From: Glandiceps talaboti
Lineage: Eukaryota; Hemichordata; Enteropneusta; Spengelidae
NCBI RefSeq assembly: GCF_964340395.1
Contig: NC_135565.1
Coordinates: forward strand, 20,674,709-20,738,708
DNA: 64,000 nucleotides
Direction of reading: 5' to 3'
Numbering within the stretch: the stretch's first letter is position 1; each line of letters opens with the position of its first letter. Made by a program: the position numbers and the translations under genes. Below the pieces are notes generated by a model. It saw nothing but the letters and a program-made list of their open reading frames with translations, had not been told where the DNA came from and made no database searches. Positions 10,955 to 25,600 of this stretch are shown one piece after another.

Positions 10955-13554
10955 TTTTATTCTGTCTACATTCTATAAGGAAGAGTGTTATTGGACTTAG
11001 CAACTTTGAGGATAGAAGGGATATGTGTGTTTGTGTGTGTTCGATTTTGATATGTAGAAAGAGACAGAATAATGTATCTGCTTGATGAAGCATTGATTAC
11101 TTTGTATTAAATCAGTTTTAAAAATTTTACAGAGGACTTTCCAGTCTTAAATTTCTAGCATCATCCATCTTAGTTGAAATTGGTGAGAAGTGAGTTCAAT
11201 AGGGAACTTGCAATCCAGACTGAGCATGCTCAGATGCAAAGGACTGTGGTTATTGATATATCTAATCTGGAGCTACCTATAAAAAAATCCTCCCACAATG
11301 GTCAAGGTAAGTATGAATTGATCATTGGTGGTTACAAACAATGTATCAACATTGTTTACAATACTATTTGATTAGTATTTATTATCACATTTCCCATGAT
11401 GCAACATTCAAACATGGCAGGTTTGCAAATTCCCTATTGAATTGTTCACCATAGACTAAGGTCTATATGAACTGTGTTGACTGAAACAAACAAATAGTAT
11501 TTAGCAAGTCAGAAGTGAAATCAAACTTATAGTATATATAATGTACATGAGATTTTCTGTTATGGAGTGTTGTAATGATTTGACAATATTGCTGGCATAT
11601 ATACATTTACGACCTCAGTTGAGTTTTCTGATTTGTGCATAATGTAATATATGCCATCTGTACCCATGTGAACAGGACAAGCTTGTGGCCAAAAGTCTAT
11701 TACCTCATTATGTTGTGTGCCTAGGTTTCTTGTGATTGATGTTAGCTTGTCAACAGTTAGCAGAGTGCATTAAGAGCAAATATATATATGCAAATTAATA
11801 TGCTAATGATCCTATTTGCATATCAGAATTTGTATGATAATGCACTGATTTGCATGTCAAGACTCTCACAACCCTTCCTGACTTCTCAAAAGTAGCAGTT
11901 TGTGGGGAAACCATGTAAAAGGGGGCCAAAATGTAGATTTCAAATATAATCTAGCGTGAAATTATTTTGCCACTGCAAAGCTTTCTGTTAAAAAGTGTGA
12001 TATGAAAATGCACATGGGCCACATACAGCGCCCTCTATAGTTGTGCTGTTGTGAACATAATCTACTATAAGCAATAATTCTGTGAAGTTTGTCCCTGCAA
12101 CTGAAAGAAATTTAGAAATGATTTTAACTTATTATCTTGCTGCTTAGCTCTTAAATGAGTTTAATGTTTGAACTTGAAAATCAATCAATGCTGCAACTTT
12201 GATTTTACTGATGCAATTTTAATTGTATTCTGCTTGAATATAGTAAGTTCCAAGATGTATTGAGTTCTAAACATATACATCTGGTAATCCAGGGTCAAAG
12301 TTCACAATGTAGATTCAAAGCTGTCAGCAGTAATGATGATTACATAGGTGCTATAAGTGTCATTTATCAATTAATCAACTTTGTTTTGTTTGCATATTAA
12401 TATTATGTTTTGTTTAATGGTATCAAATAGTCAAAGTTACCATTAGGGAAGTTCACCGTCAATCTGTAGCTTGATAAATTCAGCCAATCATTAAATATTT
12501 GTAAGAATGAATATTCATGGAATCCAGGTTCATTGTTACTAATGAGAATTCTACTCACAGAGTCAAAACATTTCTTGAAAATTTTTGCCAAATCTTGGTG
12601 AAAATTTGGATTTGCTTAAACTCGGTGAATAGGAAAGTGCATTAGTATTTAAGTATCTGATTTGTTTATGGACTTGAATGTCTCCTGGTTTTAATAATTG
12701 CAAATCTTGCCATTGGTACATGAATTGATTGATTAGTGATTTCAAGTGTATAATGTTATGTATTTTGTACCACTGTTCTAGATCAGGATAATTTCACTAT
12801 AAACTGCAAATTTCCTTTGAGCATTGTAACACATACATATGCAAATGAGGGTCAAAGTTCAGCATCTGAAATAAGATACTTCAAGAGACCGAACCATCAA
12901 ATACCAGTATTATGCAAATTACTTCCTTAATATTAATATTTCGGTGATAACTATTAGTCCAAAAACCATACAAAAATACAAATCAATTATGATAAGGGGT
13001 AAGGTTCTTGAAAACACACCAGCCATCTTTGTTGAGTTTGAAAATAGTGTGCACCTTGGAACATTGATAATATAAACACAATGCCAGAGCAAACAAGTTT
13101 TCTGAAATCTTCAAAAATTATTTCAGGGTTTCGCAGGAAAATATTTGCAGTAGAGAAAAAAGTGATCCCAAAATGACTCAACATGGTGATGGTGAATTTC
13201 TAAATAAAATTTCCTGCAGAGGAAGGTGTGCTAATGTACTCAAAAGACAATCTTACTGTGAACAAATGTAGAAATCGGGTCACTTTTGCTTGGTGATACA
13301 AATCAAAGTTATGTTAGGGGGTCTTTTCCTATTTTGCAACAAGTCCTCACATAATGTTTGTAGTATTTGTCTGCGGTTTTTCCCCAAAATTGTCTACAAT
13401 AATGTAAGTTAGTTCTTGTGATACAAATGATGGTGTTCAGCTTTTTATTTTACATTTCTGTGTTTAAGTGTAAAAGATAACCAAGAAAGTTATCTTTTCC
13501 ATGTATCATAAATGTCATATTTTATACTTTGTGTATGTAGATTTGCTGTCATAA

Positions 13555-13985
13555 TGTTTGCATATATATGAGCTAATTTACATAGCACTCATCAATCGGC
13601 CAATGAGCTCAAATAGGGAAGTACATATTTGCATATGCATTAGCTAATTTACATAGCATTCATTAATATTCAAGAGTTCAAGTAGGATAATACATGGCAT
13701 TTGCATATGTATGAGCAATTTACATATTGCTCATTATTATGCAAATGAGCCCAAGTAGGAAAGTTTGTGGCATTTGCATATGTGTGAACTAATTTACATA
13801 GCACTCATTAATATGCCCGAGTTGAAATAGGAAAGTACATGGCATTTGCATATGTGTGAACTAATTTACATAGCACAGCACATGCAAGTAGAGAAATAAG
13901 CTTAAAGAACAAGGCTTATTTTTTGCATATGTATGAGCTGATTTACATAACACAGAGAAGTAAACTAGTGAGTTCAAAGAGAGGC
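13555..13985 (+). repeat. About 72-bp degenerate tandem repeat, 6 copies
   Basis: Units carry TTTGCATATGNNTGAGCTAA and TTTACATAGCACTCATTAAT. Each holds the octamer-like word ATTTGCAT. It lies 3 kb beyond the glycogen synthase stop, possibly in its 3'UTR. Confidence 0.75.
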
Positions 13986-16238
13986 ATTATTTTTACATAC
14001 AAAGGAGAAAGTGTAGCTCTGATTAACCAGATAAAAAATGTGTTGTTGATGTAGGAATTTCAATTATTATATGATATTTTACATGTCATTTTCGTCAATT
14101 CTTGTGTATATTCATGGTATGTGTGAAATCTACCGTATATTCTTATTTGTTGGTGCACATTATAAAATAACAAATTACATGTTGATGATGCTAATTTGAA
14201 TGTACACTGCAAATATCTCCACAACTGTTATTGTTTCCATGGTGATGTAGACTCACATATCTTTGTGCTTTTTTCACATGATTTTTATTTTGATACTTAT
14301 AATAACACACATCAGGTCACAGTGTAGAACCTGTGTTTTTACTGAGTTGGTCATTGAACTCTGAAGTGTGTGTGTGTTGGGGGAGATGTTACAAATGCTA
14401 GTACTGTGGTTACTGTATTTTTAAACGATGTGATTTTCATTGAAAAATGAAGTTGGATTTTATTTTTGTTGAAGTACAGACAAAGTCTAGAATGTACACA
14501 TTTTTTGTAGGGATTTCTTTCATAGTAATGACATCCAGACTTGGACTAAAAAGATTTGATGAAAATGTTATCCAACATAGACTACAGATTATAGTGGTGT
14601 TATAGGGTTAATTTTGTCGTTCTGTAAACACCTATAGTTTCCGTATATTAAAATAAAGAATCACACAGTTGCTGGATGATCAAGACTGTTAAACCCCTTC
14701 TCTGCTAACATTTGAATGTCAAATTCAGTACAATGCAATTTCATAGTGAAATGAGGGGCCTCATAAAGCCCCCTAAGGCTCTCTGAATTTAACCAGTGTT
14801 GTTGGGGAAGGGGCTTACATGCTCTAAACTTTGAAAATTTGCTCATTCAAGTATTTACAGAAAATATCCTTGTGTGAATTAGTTGAGTTTTGGAAAAGGA
14901 GAGTTCTTTCAGTGAGCAGTGGTTATACACAACTTTCTATGTAATTATGTACCATTCTTGCAAACCTGAGCCGATATTTCTTCCACGACACTGCAAAATA
15001 TCAATGCATCATAGATGGTGAGGCTGTGGTTTATGAAGATATATACACTTTTTGATTTGGTGTTACTGCGTGATTTCTTGTTTGAAATTTTGTGAATATA
15101 TGAATGGGCAAGTCATTTCAAATTATGATACTGTGAATTCTTGATCATCAAGCAATTTTAAATTTTCACTGAAAACTGTTGTAAGTTATACTATTATTTT
15201 GTCAAAATAAGACACAGGAAGTACTCATGGAAATTTAATTCACATGGATTTCCTTGTAGCAGGAGAAATATTCCAAATGAAAATATGGTTTTCTACGGAA
15301 CAACAGCATAGGGTACCCACAAATGTGTTACACTTAGTAGCTACATAGCGCCCTCTAGAAGTCTTTGAAAATATGCGTATACAGAGAAATTGTGAGCATT
15401 TTCAGGGATGTAGATGAAAGGGTCAGTAGTTGGTGAAAACAACCGGCTATGCCATAATTTCTTACTGACTACTTTGGTTCAAAACTCTTTGTTTCAATAA
15501 TTATATATCCATTATGATGAAGACTCATCTGGTGAATAGTGACAAATAATTGTAAACTTTGTACTTCACCAAAATGCTTAGATAAATCCTACCTTCCAAC
15601 CTGAGTCCTGTGGTCTTCTTCAGGGATATGAAGTCACGCGTTGTTTACGCATGCGTGACTTCTGAATATTGTCCCAGACAGATGGTAAAGTGTACATGTA
15701 TCCATCCCATATTTCCATGGTTTGACAGATTCATTCATGGATCGTGTTTACAAAGATTTTTTTCTGTTACTTTTCTAAATTCAAATTTCCTTGTGCTCAG
15801 GAGAGGGTGTTTTCAGAAAGCATACTTTTAATCATGAATTTCAAAAGCTCCTTCTCCTCTACCCACCCCATTCATTTGCCCAACTTAAGTTTCCAAATTA
15901 ATTGGCCACTTTTAGAATTACCTACATCCATGACTTTGAAGTCTGTTACAAGTTATATTTCACACATACCAATAATACAAGAAGTTGGAAATTGACCTTG
16001 TCATACTAAAATCAGAATATGGTTGCCTCTGAAGTGAATTTGTTGTTGTATTTTTTATCAACAATGTCTAGGAAATCTGAGTGTTTTCTAGGATGTGCGT
16101 GTGTGCTAAGATTGTAAAATACTGAGATAGAGCCAGAATATATAGTTTAAAAGTTTAGTTGATGTGAAATAATTGTCAGAATAAAATCATGTAATTTATG
16201 TCAGCAAAAATGAGTCAGTATATTTCATTCATTATTGT

Positions 16239-16356
16239 AGTCTTTTACCCTGTATGTTGACAAATGCCCTCTAACACAGTGTAAAGAAGTCATTTATATA
16301 GTCTTTTACCCTGTATGTTGACAAATGCCCTCTATCACAGTGTAAAGAAGTCATTC
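16239..16356 (+). repeat. 60-bp tandem duplication
   Basis: AGTCTTTTACCCTGTATGTTG and GTGTAAAGAAGTCATT occur twice in direct order with few differences. Confidence 0.9.
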
Positions 16357-16957
16357 AGTGAAATAATGTATCGTAATACAAATATAAATCATTCTCACAC
16401 ACTGACATGTTTGCTACATATTTTATAATACACATCTTCACAATATTGCGATACATATTATCATCATTGTTGTATCTGAAAAACAAGATTTTCCTTTCAA
16501 ACACTGACTTTTGATTAAATGAGCAGACATAGCTTTTGCACAGCTCCCAAGTTAATGTCTGTCTGTCTCTCTCCCCCTCCCTCCCTCCCTCCGCCTGTCC
16601 GTCCGTCTCTCTCCCCTCCCTCCCTCCCTCCCCTTCTTATAGGACAGATGTGTCTGATTCTTGACCAATAAAGGAAGAAGTATAGAGTATAGAAATCCCT
16701 TATAGGAAGTGATCTGTTTATGTCTGGGATTGCTGTCCATCTCACATGTACAAGCATTTACCAAGTCACTAATTAGTGTGTTTATAAAGTCATTGATTAG
16801 TGTACATGTATGTGATTGGAAACAACAAGTTAGTAAAACAGGAGGAAAGATTAAATACACTAGTACAAAAGATTATTATCTGTGTTAGCCATAACATTGC
16901 ACAATAAATGAATGACAGCATACTGTTAAACATCATACTGTCTTGCTTGACATATCA

Positions 16958-17178
16958 GGGGTGCATTTGATTTGCCCAAACATGATTGTGATTAATCTGA
17001 CGCCATTTCTAACTTGCCGTCAGCCTATGATTACGTTGTCTGCCATCTTGTAATCACGTCAATCATGGTTCGGGGCATGATTACTATGATTACCAATCAT
17101 AATTGTGAGTGGTATTTATCAAACGCAAAATCATGATTGTGATATCATAATCATGATTGTGCAAATCAAACGTGCCCC
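16958..17178. mobile_element. MITE-like element, 18-bp terminal inverted repeats
   Basis: GGGGTGCATTTGATTTGC at the left pairs with GCAAATCAAACGTGCCCC at the right (16 of 18). The interior is rich in ATGATTGTGATTA-type inverted words. Between the convergent 3' ends of genes 1 and 2. Confidence 0.7.
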
Positions 17179-17849
17179 AGGAATACTAGTGCTATCCATT
17201 AAATAGCACCCTCTAGTGACACAGCTGGACATATCAGAGTAGCATCCATGATATTTACATTCATGGCATCCTATTTCACCAATATACCCTGATAGAAATA
17301 ACTTCTATAGATTGTTTAAATGGCTCTCACAAACATACTTGCAACTTACTGTGTTACAATAGAGTAAGTATACATACGCATGCTTCACAAGTAATTTTAA
17401 TGTATTGTAACTGTTGTTTTAGATTACTAGAGGGCGCTGTTCATTGCAATGCCTCTAGAGGGCGCTGTCCATTGGCAATGCATCTTATAAGTTATGTCTA
17501 CTTGCTAAGCTTCACAAGATATGCATAGAAAATTATGAAAAACACTGCAATCCCACAAAAAGAAGTGAACATTTGTATTGATAATTCAATTGCACACACA
17601 CTTATTCAAATTTCAAGTATTAGTAATACTTTATTGTCAAAGGTAAAGGTAATTTTTTGGACAATGACAGGCATACTTTTAGTATTATGTTTGTAACCCT
17701 GCTTCAAGAGTTGATGACAACTGATGCCAATGACTGAGTTATGATGCTGACTGCGTTTACTCGTTTGTGTCATCAGTTAATAAGTACATGATGTCTGTTT
17801 GTTGTAAAATGTACTTGACATGGAGTAACACTATAAAGTTTTATGCACG

Positions 17850-18175
17850 GTTTACATGAATGAACTGGTACAAAGTTAGGCTTAAACCAGTTCAAACCGG
17901 TTTTATCATGTGTATGGTTCTAATGATGTAAACTGGTTCATACTGGTTCTATTATGTGTATGGTTCCAATGATGTGAACTGGGTCAACTGAACTCAAACT
18001 GGGTCATACTGGTTCAAACTGGTTCTATCATGTGCTAGCTTCAATTGATAAAAACTAGTTCAACTAAATTCAAACTAATTCATACTGGTTTTATCTCCTG
18101 TACAGTTATTGAGTTATGTGAATTGGTTGCAATCGAGTACAAATTGGTTCAAACTTGTGACAAACTGGTACAAAG
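17850..18175 (+). repeat. Degenerate repeat of ACTGGTTCAAACTGG words
   Basis: Short words related to AACTGGTTCAT recur more than ten times, interleaved with TATCATGTGTATGGTTC. Between the convergent genes. Confidence 0.65.
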
Positions 18176-18984
18176 AAATTGCCTTAATAACAAGAACTCA
18201 GAATATGAAAAGAACAAAAATTATGATTATAGTGAATTACCATTACAAAATAATTAATTTCTACCTTAAAATGACGTCATAAATTGCGCATAGTTATTAT
18301 TTGCTTTCACCAAAACCACTATACTGTTATTGAAATAAATACTTCTCCCCTCAAAAACAATAATCGTAAATAATTGAAACATTAATTAAAGCTTGTTCAT
18401 GACATTAAGGTATAAAATATAATCGTTCAAAAGGTCAAAGTTCAAACATCCTGGAACTTCATAAGGACAGCCAATCATGTGGTGTAGTATATGTCATGTG
18501 ACCACTATTTTGTATACATTCAATTGTACATCCATATCAAGGAGCTGCAAGGAAATTGTGTAGATATGTCCATGTATACAATTTACAGGGATTACATTAG
18601 AATGGAAAATACAAAAGTTGAATTGTTTTTACAGCACCAAGAAGTTTTTTTAAAGAAAAAAAAAATGCTTTTTTTTTTCAAAATAAATGTCACCCAATCA
18701 CCTCAAAATATCACTACATGATTCTCTTTAAAATTTTCAGTAACTGAAACAAGTTATTATTTTGAAGACTTTTTCTCGGTTTGTTCTCCTTCTTATTCAT
18801 TTTATACCTGTTCTATATACCCTACACTACATGTACATATTGGTTTCTTGAAAATTCACTCTCAGTATTTGGGAAGACATGAAGTTTTTAAGTTAAACTC
18901 TTTCTATTACATCCTACTACATAATCTACTACAATTATAGAATATTCAATTCTCAATGGCTCATACCATCAATCAGCTAAACAG

Positions 18985-19370
18985 GTGAACTTCATCTAAT
19001 ATGCAAATCATGTTCCCAAAGAATATACTTGGCACCACTTAATATGCAAATTGTATTCTTATAAATACAGGTGACACTACTCAACATTCAAATTAAGTCC
19101 TAAGAATGCAGTTGACATCAGTTAATATGCAAAATATATTCTTATGAATACAGGTGACACTACTCAACATTTAAATTAAGTCCTAAGAATACAGTTGATG
19201 TCAGTTAATATGCAAATTATATTCCTAAGAATACAGGTGACACTACTCAATATGCAAATTGCAAATCACAGTTCCTAAAAAAACACAGGTGGTATTATTA
19301 GTTATGCAAACCATATTCCCTGGGAGCACAGGTGATCATCACTTAATATGCAAATCTCATTTCCTGGGAG
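18985..19370 (+). repeat. About 43-bp tandem repeat ending in the CYB5R stop codon
   Basis: TTAATATGCAAAT and variants recur at about 18997, 19040, 19081, 19118, 19161, 19204, 19247, 19298 and 19342, alternating with CCTAAGAATACAGGTGACA. The last unit supplies the stop TAA (19343-19345) and final codons of CYB5R. Confidence 0.8.
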
Positions 19371-21254
19371 TAGCCTAGTTTATCAAGGTTTGGAGTACAG
19401 GCATATGTTATCATTGGTGGAGGTCCACACATTAATATTAGGGTATCATCACCAGGTGGTGGCAGGTGTTCCTTGATCATATCCTCATTTACAAATCCTT
19501 CACTGTACTCCCATCCTAAAATAGAAAAAATAGTATATGCATGTGATGGCAACAAAATCAACAAATCTATTCTCACTTTGAATAATTATCATGATAATTG
19601 TAAGTATCATCATATACAACTGGATTTCTATTGGCTTGCATGTACCCTTGCTTCAAGTGCATACCCTATCTTTGTTAGAATTTTTATGTACATGAAATTC
19701 AAAGTTTAGTCATGGATTCAAGTCATTTTTGTAATCACTTACTGACCAAACTGTTCATCAGTTTGGTAGATCTAATGACTTACACAGCTTATAACACAAA
19801 GTTTTTAGCATTGAGCTGCAGAATGGAAGACAATCCTCATCAAAATGACAAATTCCAGTTAGTTGACCACTAGGTGGCGGTATGATCATCCAATTGTAGA
19901 TATTACGTTGTTCGATACTTAATTTGCAGCTGAAAATGCATAGCAGTGAAGTTTTGGGGATTATCTGCAGGATGAAAGTACTTAGATATGCATACAAGTA
20001 AAATGTTACCTTAGTCACCCCTCTCTATGAACTGATTCAAGGGTTCTCTGTGAGAATACTTTCATTACAGAAAGCATATTTATCTTAGTCTAGTTCCTAT
20101 ACAGTATCGGTATGATTTACACTAAGTCAAGGGTACTAACCTTCAGGTGCCTTGTCCAATGTATACCACAGTTTAAACTGATCAGAGTTTGCTCTTTGAC
20201 AATCTTCCAGTTCTTCACGTACCAGGATATCCTTGTCAGTCTGACAGGTGACAAAATAACATGATCCCATTATGTCTTTCAAACTATAGCTCTGGACTAC
20301 ACTCTATTTAAAGACATTTTAAGTCTTGTTTTAACACTAGAGGGCTTTTAGCCATCAAGCTGTTCAAAACTACCCCCACTATGCTCTATGTAAGCCAATT
20401 TCACATGAACCACAGACACACACCATTTGCTACTGACCCACCAAAATTTGGTATTCCCCTATGCCTTATACTATGTGTATGTAGTGACTCACAAGAAAAA
20501 CCCTCAGGCTTTTATCATTTTGACCAGAAACAACACATCATCTTTTATCAGAGGACACACAGATTACCATATTGATAGCTTAGTAGTACAGATTATACCC
20601 CTCCCCTGATCCCCCCCCCAAGGTAATTATAACATCTTGATTTTCCTCATCATAGCTTTCAAAACTGAAAGTTTTTTTAAAAAACAATGAAGTGATGTCC
20701 ATAATATTATAAATCCAAAGTGTAACATTTCTCACCTGGTTAGCAAACAATAGAGACAATTCAGTGGTGTCTTCAGGATCCTTGGTGATGTGACGAATTA
20801 ATTGTAACATTGGGGTTATACCTGTATGTGGAAATTCAATTGTAACATTGGAGTTATACCTGTATGTGGAAATTCATTATTTTAGTTTTATTTTTGATAG
20901 ACATACAACTTGATTACAACAACCGTGTATTACATACATTGGCAATGAAAATGCTAGTGTCAGACATGATATAAGTTAAACAGCTCCCTCACTGGCATAA
21001 ATCCTCTGGATAAGTTCAGGATAAAGACAGCTTGCAATCTGTTAGCTAAACTGTCTAGTATGGTGCTGGAGCTGTGACTGCACTACGACAGTCGTACCTC
21101 TCATCTAGTGCGAGACTTAGCATAGTTACAGTTTAAGCGCCATGGACAGAATAGCTAACGGCTTGCAAACAGTCTTTATCCTGAACTCGCCCTCTATCCC
21201 ATAGAAGTGGGGGAAAAAATAACACACACACATACACATGCACATGCACATACA

Positions 21255-21293
<39 letters not shown>

Positions 21294-22596
21294 ATGTACA
21301 CAAACAGAGACACACAAGACAGACACAGCCACACATACATAGACATACCCAGACACAGACACACACACAGATAGACACACATCATGCTTGCATTTGCAGC
21401 TGTATCTCCACAATCACGTAAATGTCATAATCACAAGGGGTTGGTTGTATTGTAACCCTGATCAGTAATTGGTATGGTTTAACAGCTTTTGGTAAAGGTT
21501 CCACTGTTGTAAACATTTTGTAGTGTTGAAAATACGACTGATAACGCGAGCATGAATGTTGAATGTTCAAATTTCCGTGGACAATGCAGTAATGGCCGAT
21601 ATTTGAATTTCAACCAATAAGATCGCAGGAATCTGGTCACATGGGAAGCTATGAATATATTATGAAAATGAAGTAAACAAATATGGCGGCCTCCATGTCC
21701 AATGTGTTGTAGAACATATGACCTTGATTTTCAGATCGATTTCTCCCCAGTTTTCTTTCAAATACAGGTAAATTTAACATGAACAGTAATCGGAGCCACT
21801 AAATTCAGCATTCACAATACTAATACCAATTCTTATCAAATGTATGCCCGGCAAAAGCGAGAAACAACACGTCATTGCATGACTTATATTGTACATGCAC
21901 CCGGATCATAAAGCATGTCTTGAATTTACCATGTACATGTTAATATTAGCTAAGCATGTGAAATAAGCTTGTACATTTTTAACATTTACCATGTACATGT
22001 TAATATTTGCTAAGCATGTGAAATAAACTTGTACATTTTTAAGATTTACCATGTACATGTTAATATTTGCTAAGCATGTGAAATAAGCTTGTACATTTTT
22101 AAGATTAACCATGTACATGTTAATATTTGCTAAGCATGTGAAATAAGCTTGTACATTTCTAAGATTAGCCATGTACATGTTAGAGTTAGCATGTGGAACA
22201 TTCATAAATAAGCATGCCGTCAACACACATGCTATGAAATACTTATTTTTACTGAAATAACCATGTGACATGCTTCTGACATGGTTACGAACTACTTAAT
22301 AAGCAGTCCAGTTTTGTAAGGGCACACATTCAAATGATAATTAAAATAACAGTATTTACCTGCAGACACACATACATAGATAGACACATACACATATACA
22401 GACACATACACATACACAAACACAGGCAAAGACACACACACACAGACAGACACACACATTCAAATGATAACTAAAATAACAATATTTACCTGCAGACACA
22501 CACACATACATATACACATACACTGACACAGACACATACACACACACATACACACACACTCAAATGATAACTAAAATAACAGTATTTACCTGCAGA

Positions 22597-22647
<51 letters not shown>

Positions 22648-25600
22648 ACAGACAGACACACATGCATTCAAATGATAACTAAAATAACAGTATTTACCTG
22701 TACCCCCAGCAATCATTCCTAATTTCTTGGCCGTCTTTTTCACAGCTTCAGATTTCTTGTCAGCTTTGATTGCAAATACACCTATACAAATATACATACA
22801 GTGTGTAAGTGATAGATAGATTCTGATTAGAATGTGTAATCCCCCACCCACCCCCATACAAAGAAATGGCCGTCTTTTTCACGGCTTCAGATTTCTTGTC
22901 AGCTTTGATTGCAAATACACCTATACAAATATACATACAGTGTATAAGTGATAGATAGCTTCTGATTAGATTGTGTAATCACCCCCCACCCCCAACCCCC
23001 ATACAAAGAAATACCCCTTATTTTTCATGTAAGGAACCCAAGTGTTGTCTTCTACAGTTCAAACACCAATAGTCTTAGGTTAAGTTACCTACGCAATAAC
23101 AGTAGTAGTAACATGAGAAATCTATAACAATTTACAACACATCCATACTTTGACATAACCATTATAATTGTTTCTGTGGACAACTTGGTAAAATATTGCA
23201 TAAAGTAACTAAGTTTCTGTGACCAGCGTTACAAAAATATTGCATAAATTACCGTTAGTTTCTGCAGATAACTTGGTAAAAATATTGCATAAATTAATTT
23301 TAACTTCTGTGGGAACTAAGTAAAAAGTATAGCTTAACTCACCTTTGCCTTCATACACCAACAGACCTGATGGTCCTCTTACATCAATATAATCACCAAT
23401 ATTCATCTCTTCAAGATACTGGGACATTTTTCCACCATCAGGAAACTTGGGATGCACATTTTTGAAGTACACCTACATATAATAATTTGAAAACTTAATT
23501 CTGTAGAAGTCTTCCATTTTTCTTTAAGATTGTGCTGCATATTCACCATAATTATCAGTAAGGTTGATATTGGCATTGTCAATCATTGAACAGATTCAAT
23601 TTCAAATTGGCCTTTTCCAAACCATATTGGTTCACCTAAAAATCTTCTTTTAGCCATCTTTCAGCTAAAATTTGCAATATTTGTCATTATTTATACCCTC
23701 AGTGGTGCATAAGTTGAGATATTGTCTGTTGATTTACAGGTATTTCAAAATCTTTTATAAAAAATTTTGATGAAAATACTAGTTGATAGATGAATGGGGG
23801 AGGGGTTTCTCACCTTTATCACAAGATCCATATGACCCTTATCATCATCACTAGTGACTGGTGTGTATGGTCTAACCACTAGACTACCTAGGATTCTAGC
23901 ATTCACAGAGGATGGGGTTAAATGGAGGGGGAGGGGGGGGGGAGTAGGGGGTAGGGGGTGCTCTCACCTTTATTACAAGATCCATATGACCCTTATCATC
24001 ATCACTAGTAACTGGTGTGTATGGTCTAACCACTAGACTACCTAGGATTCTAGCACTGAGATAGATATGCTGACCTGAAATATACAATCCAATGAAATAT
24101 CGACAATAAGAGTTACTTGATTCATACATGTGTATCACTGAAAATATTGACGTCATTATCCATAAAGAATACTATTAGTATTAGTATACATTTTGACAAT
24201 TGATCAGAGAGAGTGAAATTACCACTCCTCTTCTCTTAGTATTGGCTTTAATTGTTGGTACTTATAATAGCTAGCTTTTTTGCCTCATGCTAGAATGTGT
24301 AAATAGAACAAGAAGGTTGACTTATTCTCAGTACCTGGAATAACATTTTACCTCCTTGCTAGAGGGTCAAGTAGAACAAGAAGGTCGACTTATTCTCATA
24401 CACACCTATAGTAATACATGTCAAGTGCGTAGAGTGGAAGTTATAGTGTCGACCAAGTAATGAAATGTTAGTTATTTTTATGATGCGCCTAGGCAGTAAT
24501 ATTCTATTTCAATTAGAGTCTTCCCCAAAAATTGCATACTTACCAATTGGAAGGCCAAGGATGTGTTCACCAGATGGTAAGGCAAACATAAACCGTCTTG
24601 TATCATGACTTATCATCTACTCAAGACATGGAAAAAGAATTCGACATTTTGATATTATTAGTGAAAACATTACAATACAACTCTAGTAATCCAGCCTTCC
24701 ATTGACTAAGATAAATGCAAACTAAATCTATTCTTCTTCAATGCAGTAGATTACACAAGTGGGCGATAGCGTTCCCTCTGTTGTGCAATTATAATCACCC
24801 TGTGATCAACATAGCATAAACATTAAAAGTCCCAAAACAGCACTGCAAGTTCATGGAACTCTAAATAAATTAGTTTTCAGAGACACCTCAGAGTCTAGCT
24901 GCTAGACCTTGGATGTTCTTCCGATACAATACAACACATGACTGAACATCACTATCGAGGATGGAACATCCGAGCCCTCACTGCGATCGAACTTCGTTCG
25001 CTTATCATATCGGAAGAAAGCCCAAACGTCTAGCAGCAAGACTAAGACACTTCCCCACTGAGACTATAATTAAACTAACATCCATTCAATAGCTTATCTC
25101 AGTTGTATCAACATGTTGAAGACAATAGTTTTAGTTTGTGTCTATCTTAGTAAACCAAAGGCTCAACTACCAGGGTAATATCACATATTATCAATCACTA
25201 CAATTTTTAGCCACTTTTATTTGTTTGAGAAGACACACAATATCATGTGAACTTACATTCTGTCTGTTTAACTTTAGCTATAGAATGTAGACTGTGCACT
25301 TGTTAGTTACAGAAATGGTTTTGACGAGAATTAGTGTAAGGATGTGAATAGTGAAGTTTAGAACAAATTTGTAGACATAGATAGGGTCATAGACTAGACT
25401 AGTTCTGCTTGAACTATTTCTATGGCCCTCACCAGGTACAGTTTGTCTTTTCTTTTTTTCTCAGTTGTGTATCATTTCCCTTTGTGTCTGGTGAAAATAA
25501 ACAATATAATATAATATAATATAATATAATATAATATAATATAATATAATATATAAGATACATGCTTACCTCTTTGTCAATCAACTTAAGGGGATACTTG

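Larger units (their letters stand above)
10608..19342. other. Convergent 3' flanks of glycogen synthase and CYB5R
   Basis: It contains both 3'UTRs of unknown length. Candidate plus-strand AATAAA lie at 13203, 14652 and 16180; a minus-strand one lies at 17635-17630. DR1-like words, the 72-bp and 43-bp repeats and a MITE are listed separately. No convincing coding exon was seen. Confidence 0.6.

Noticed and set aside
15630-15662. Short hairpin GAAGTCACGC...GCGTGACTTC
   Set aside because: Only 10-base arms and no T run, promoter or gene context; kept here as a note only.
21906-22271. 121-codon minus frame with a repeated 20-residue unit
   Set aside because: It arises because the tandem unit is 60 bases, a multiple of three. 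It has no signal, domain or splice logic and lies inside a CYB5R intron.
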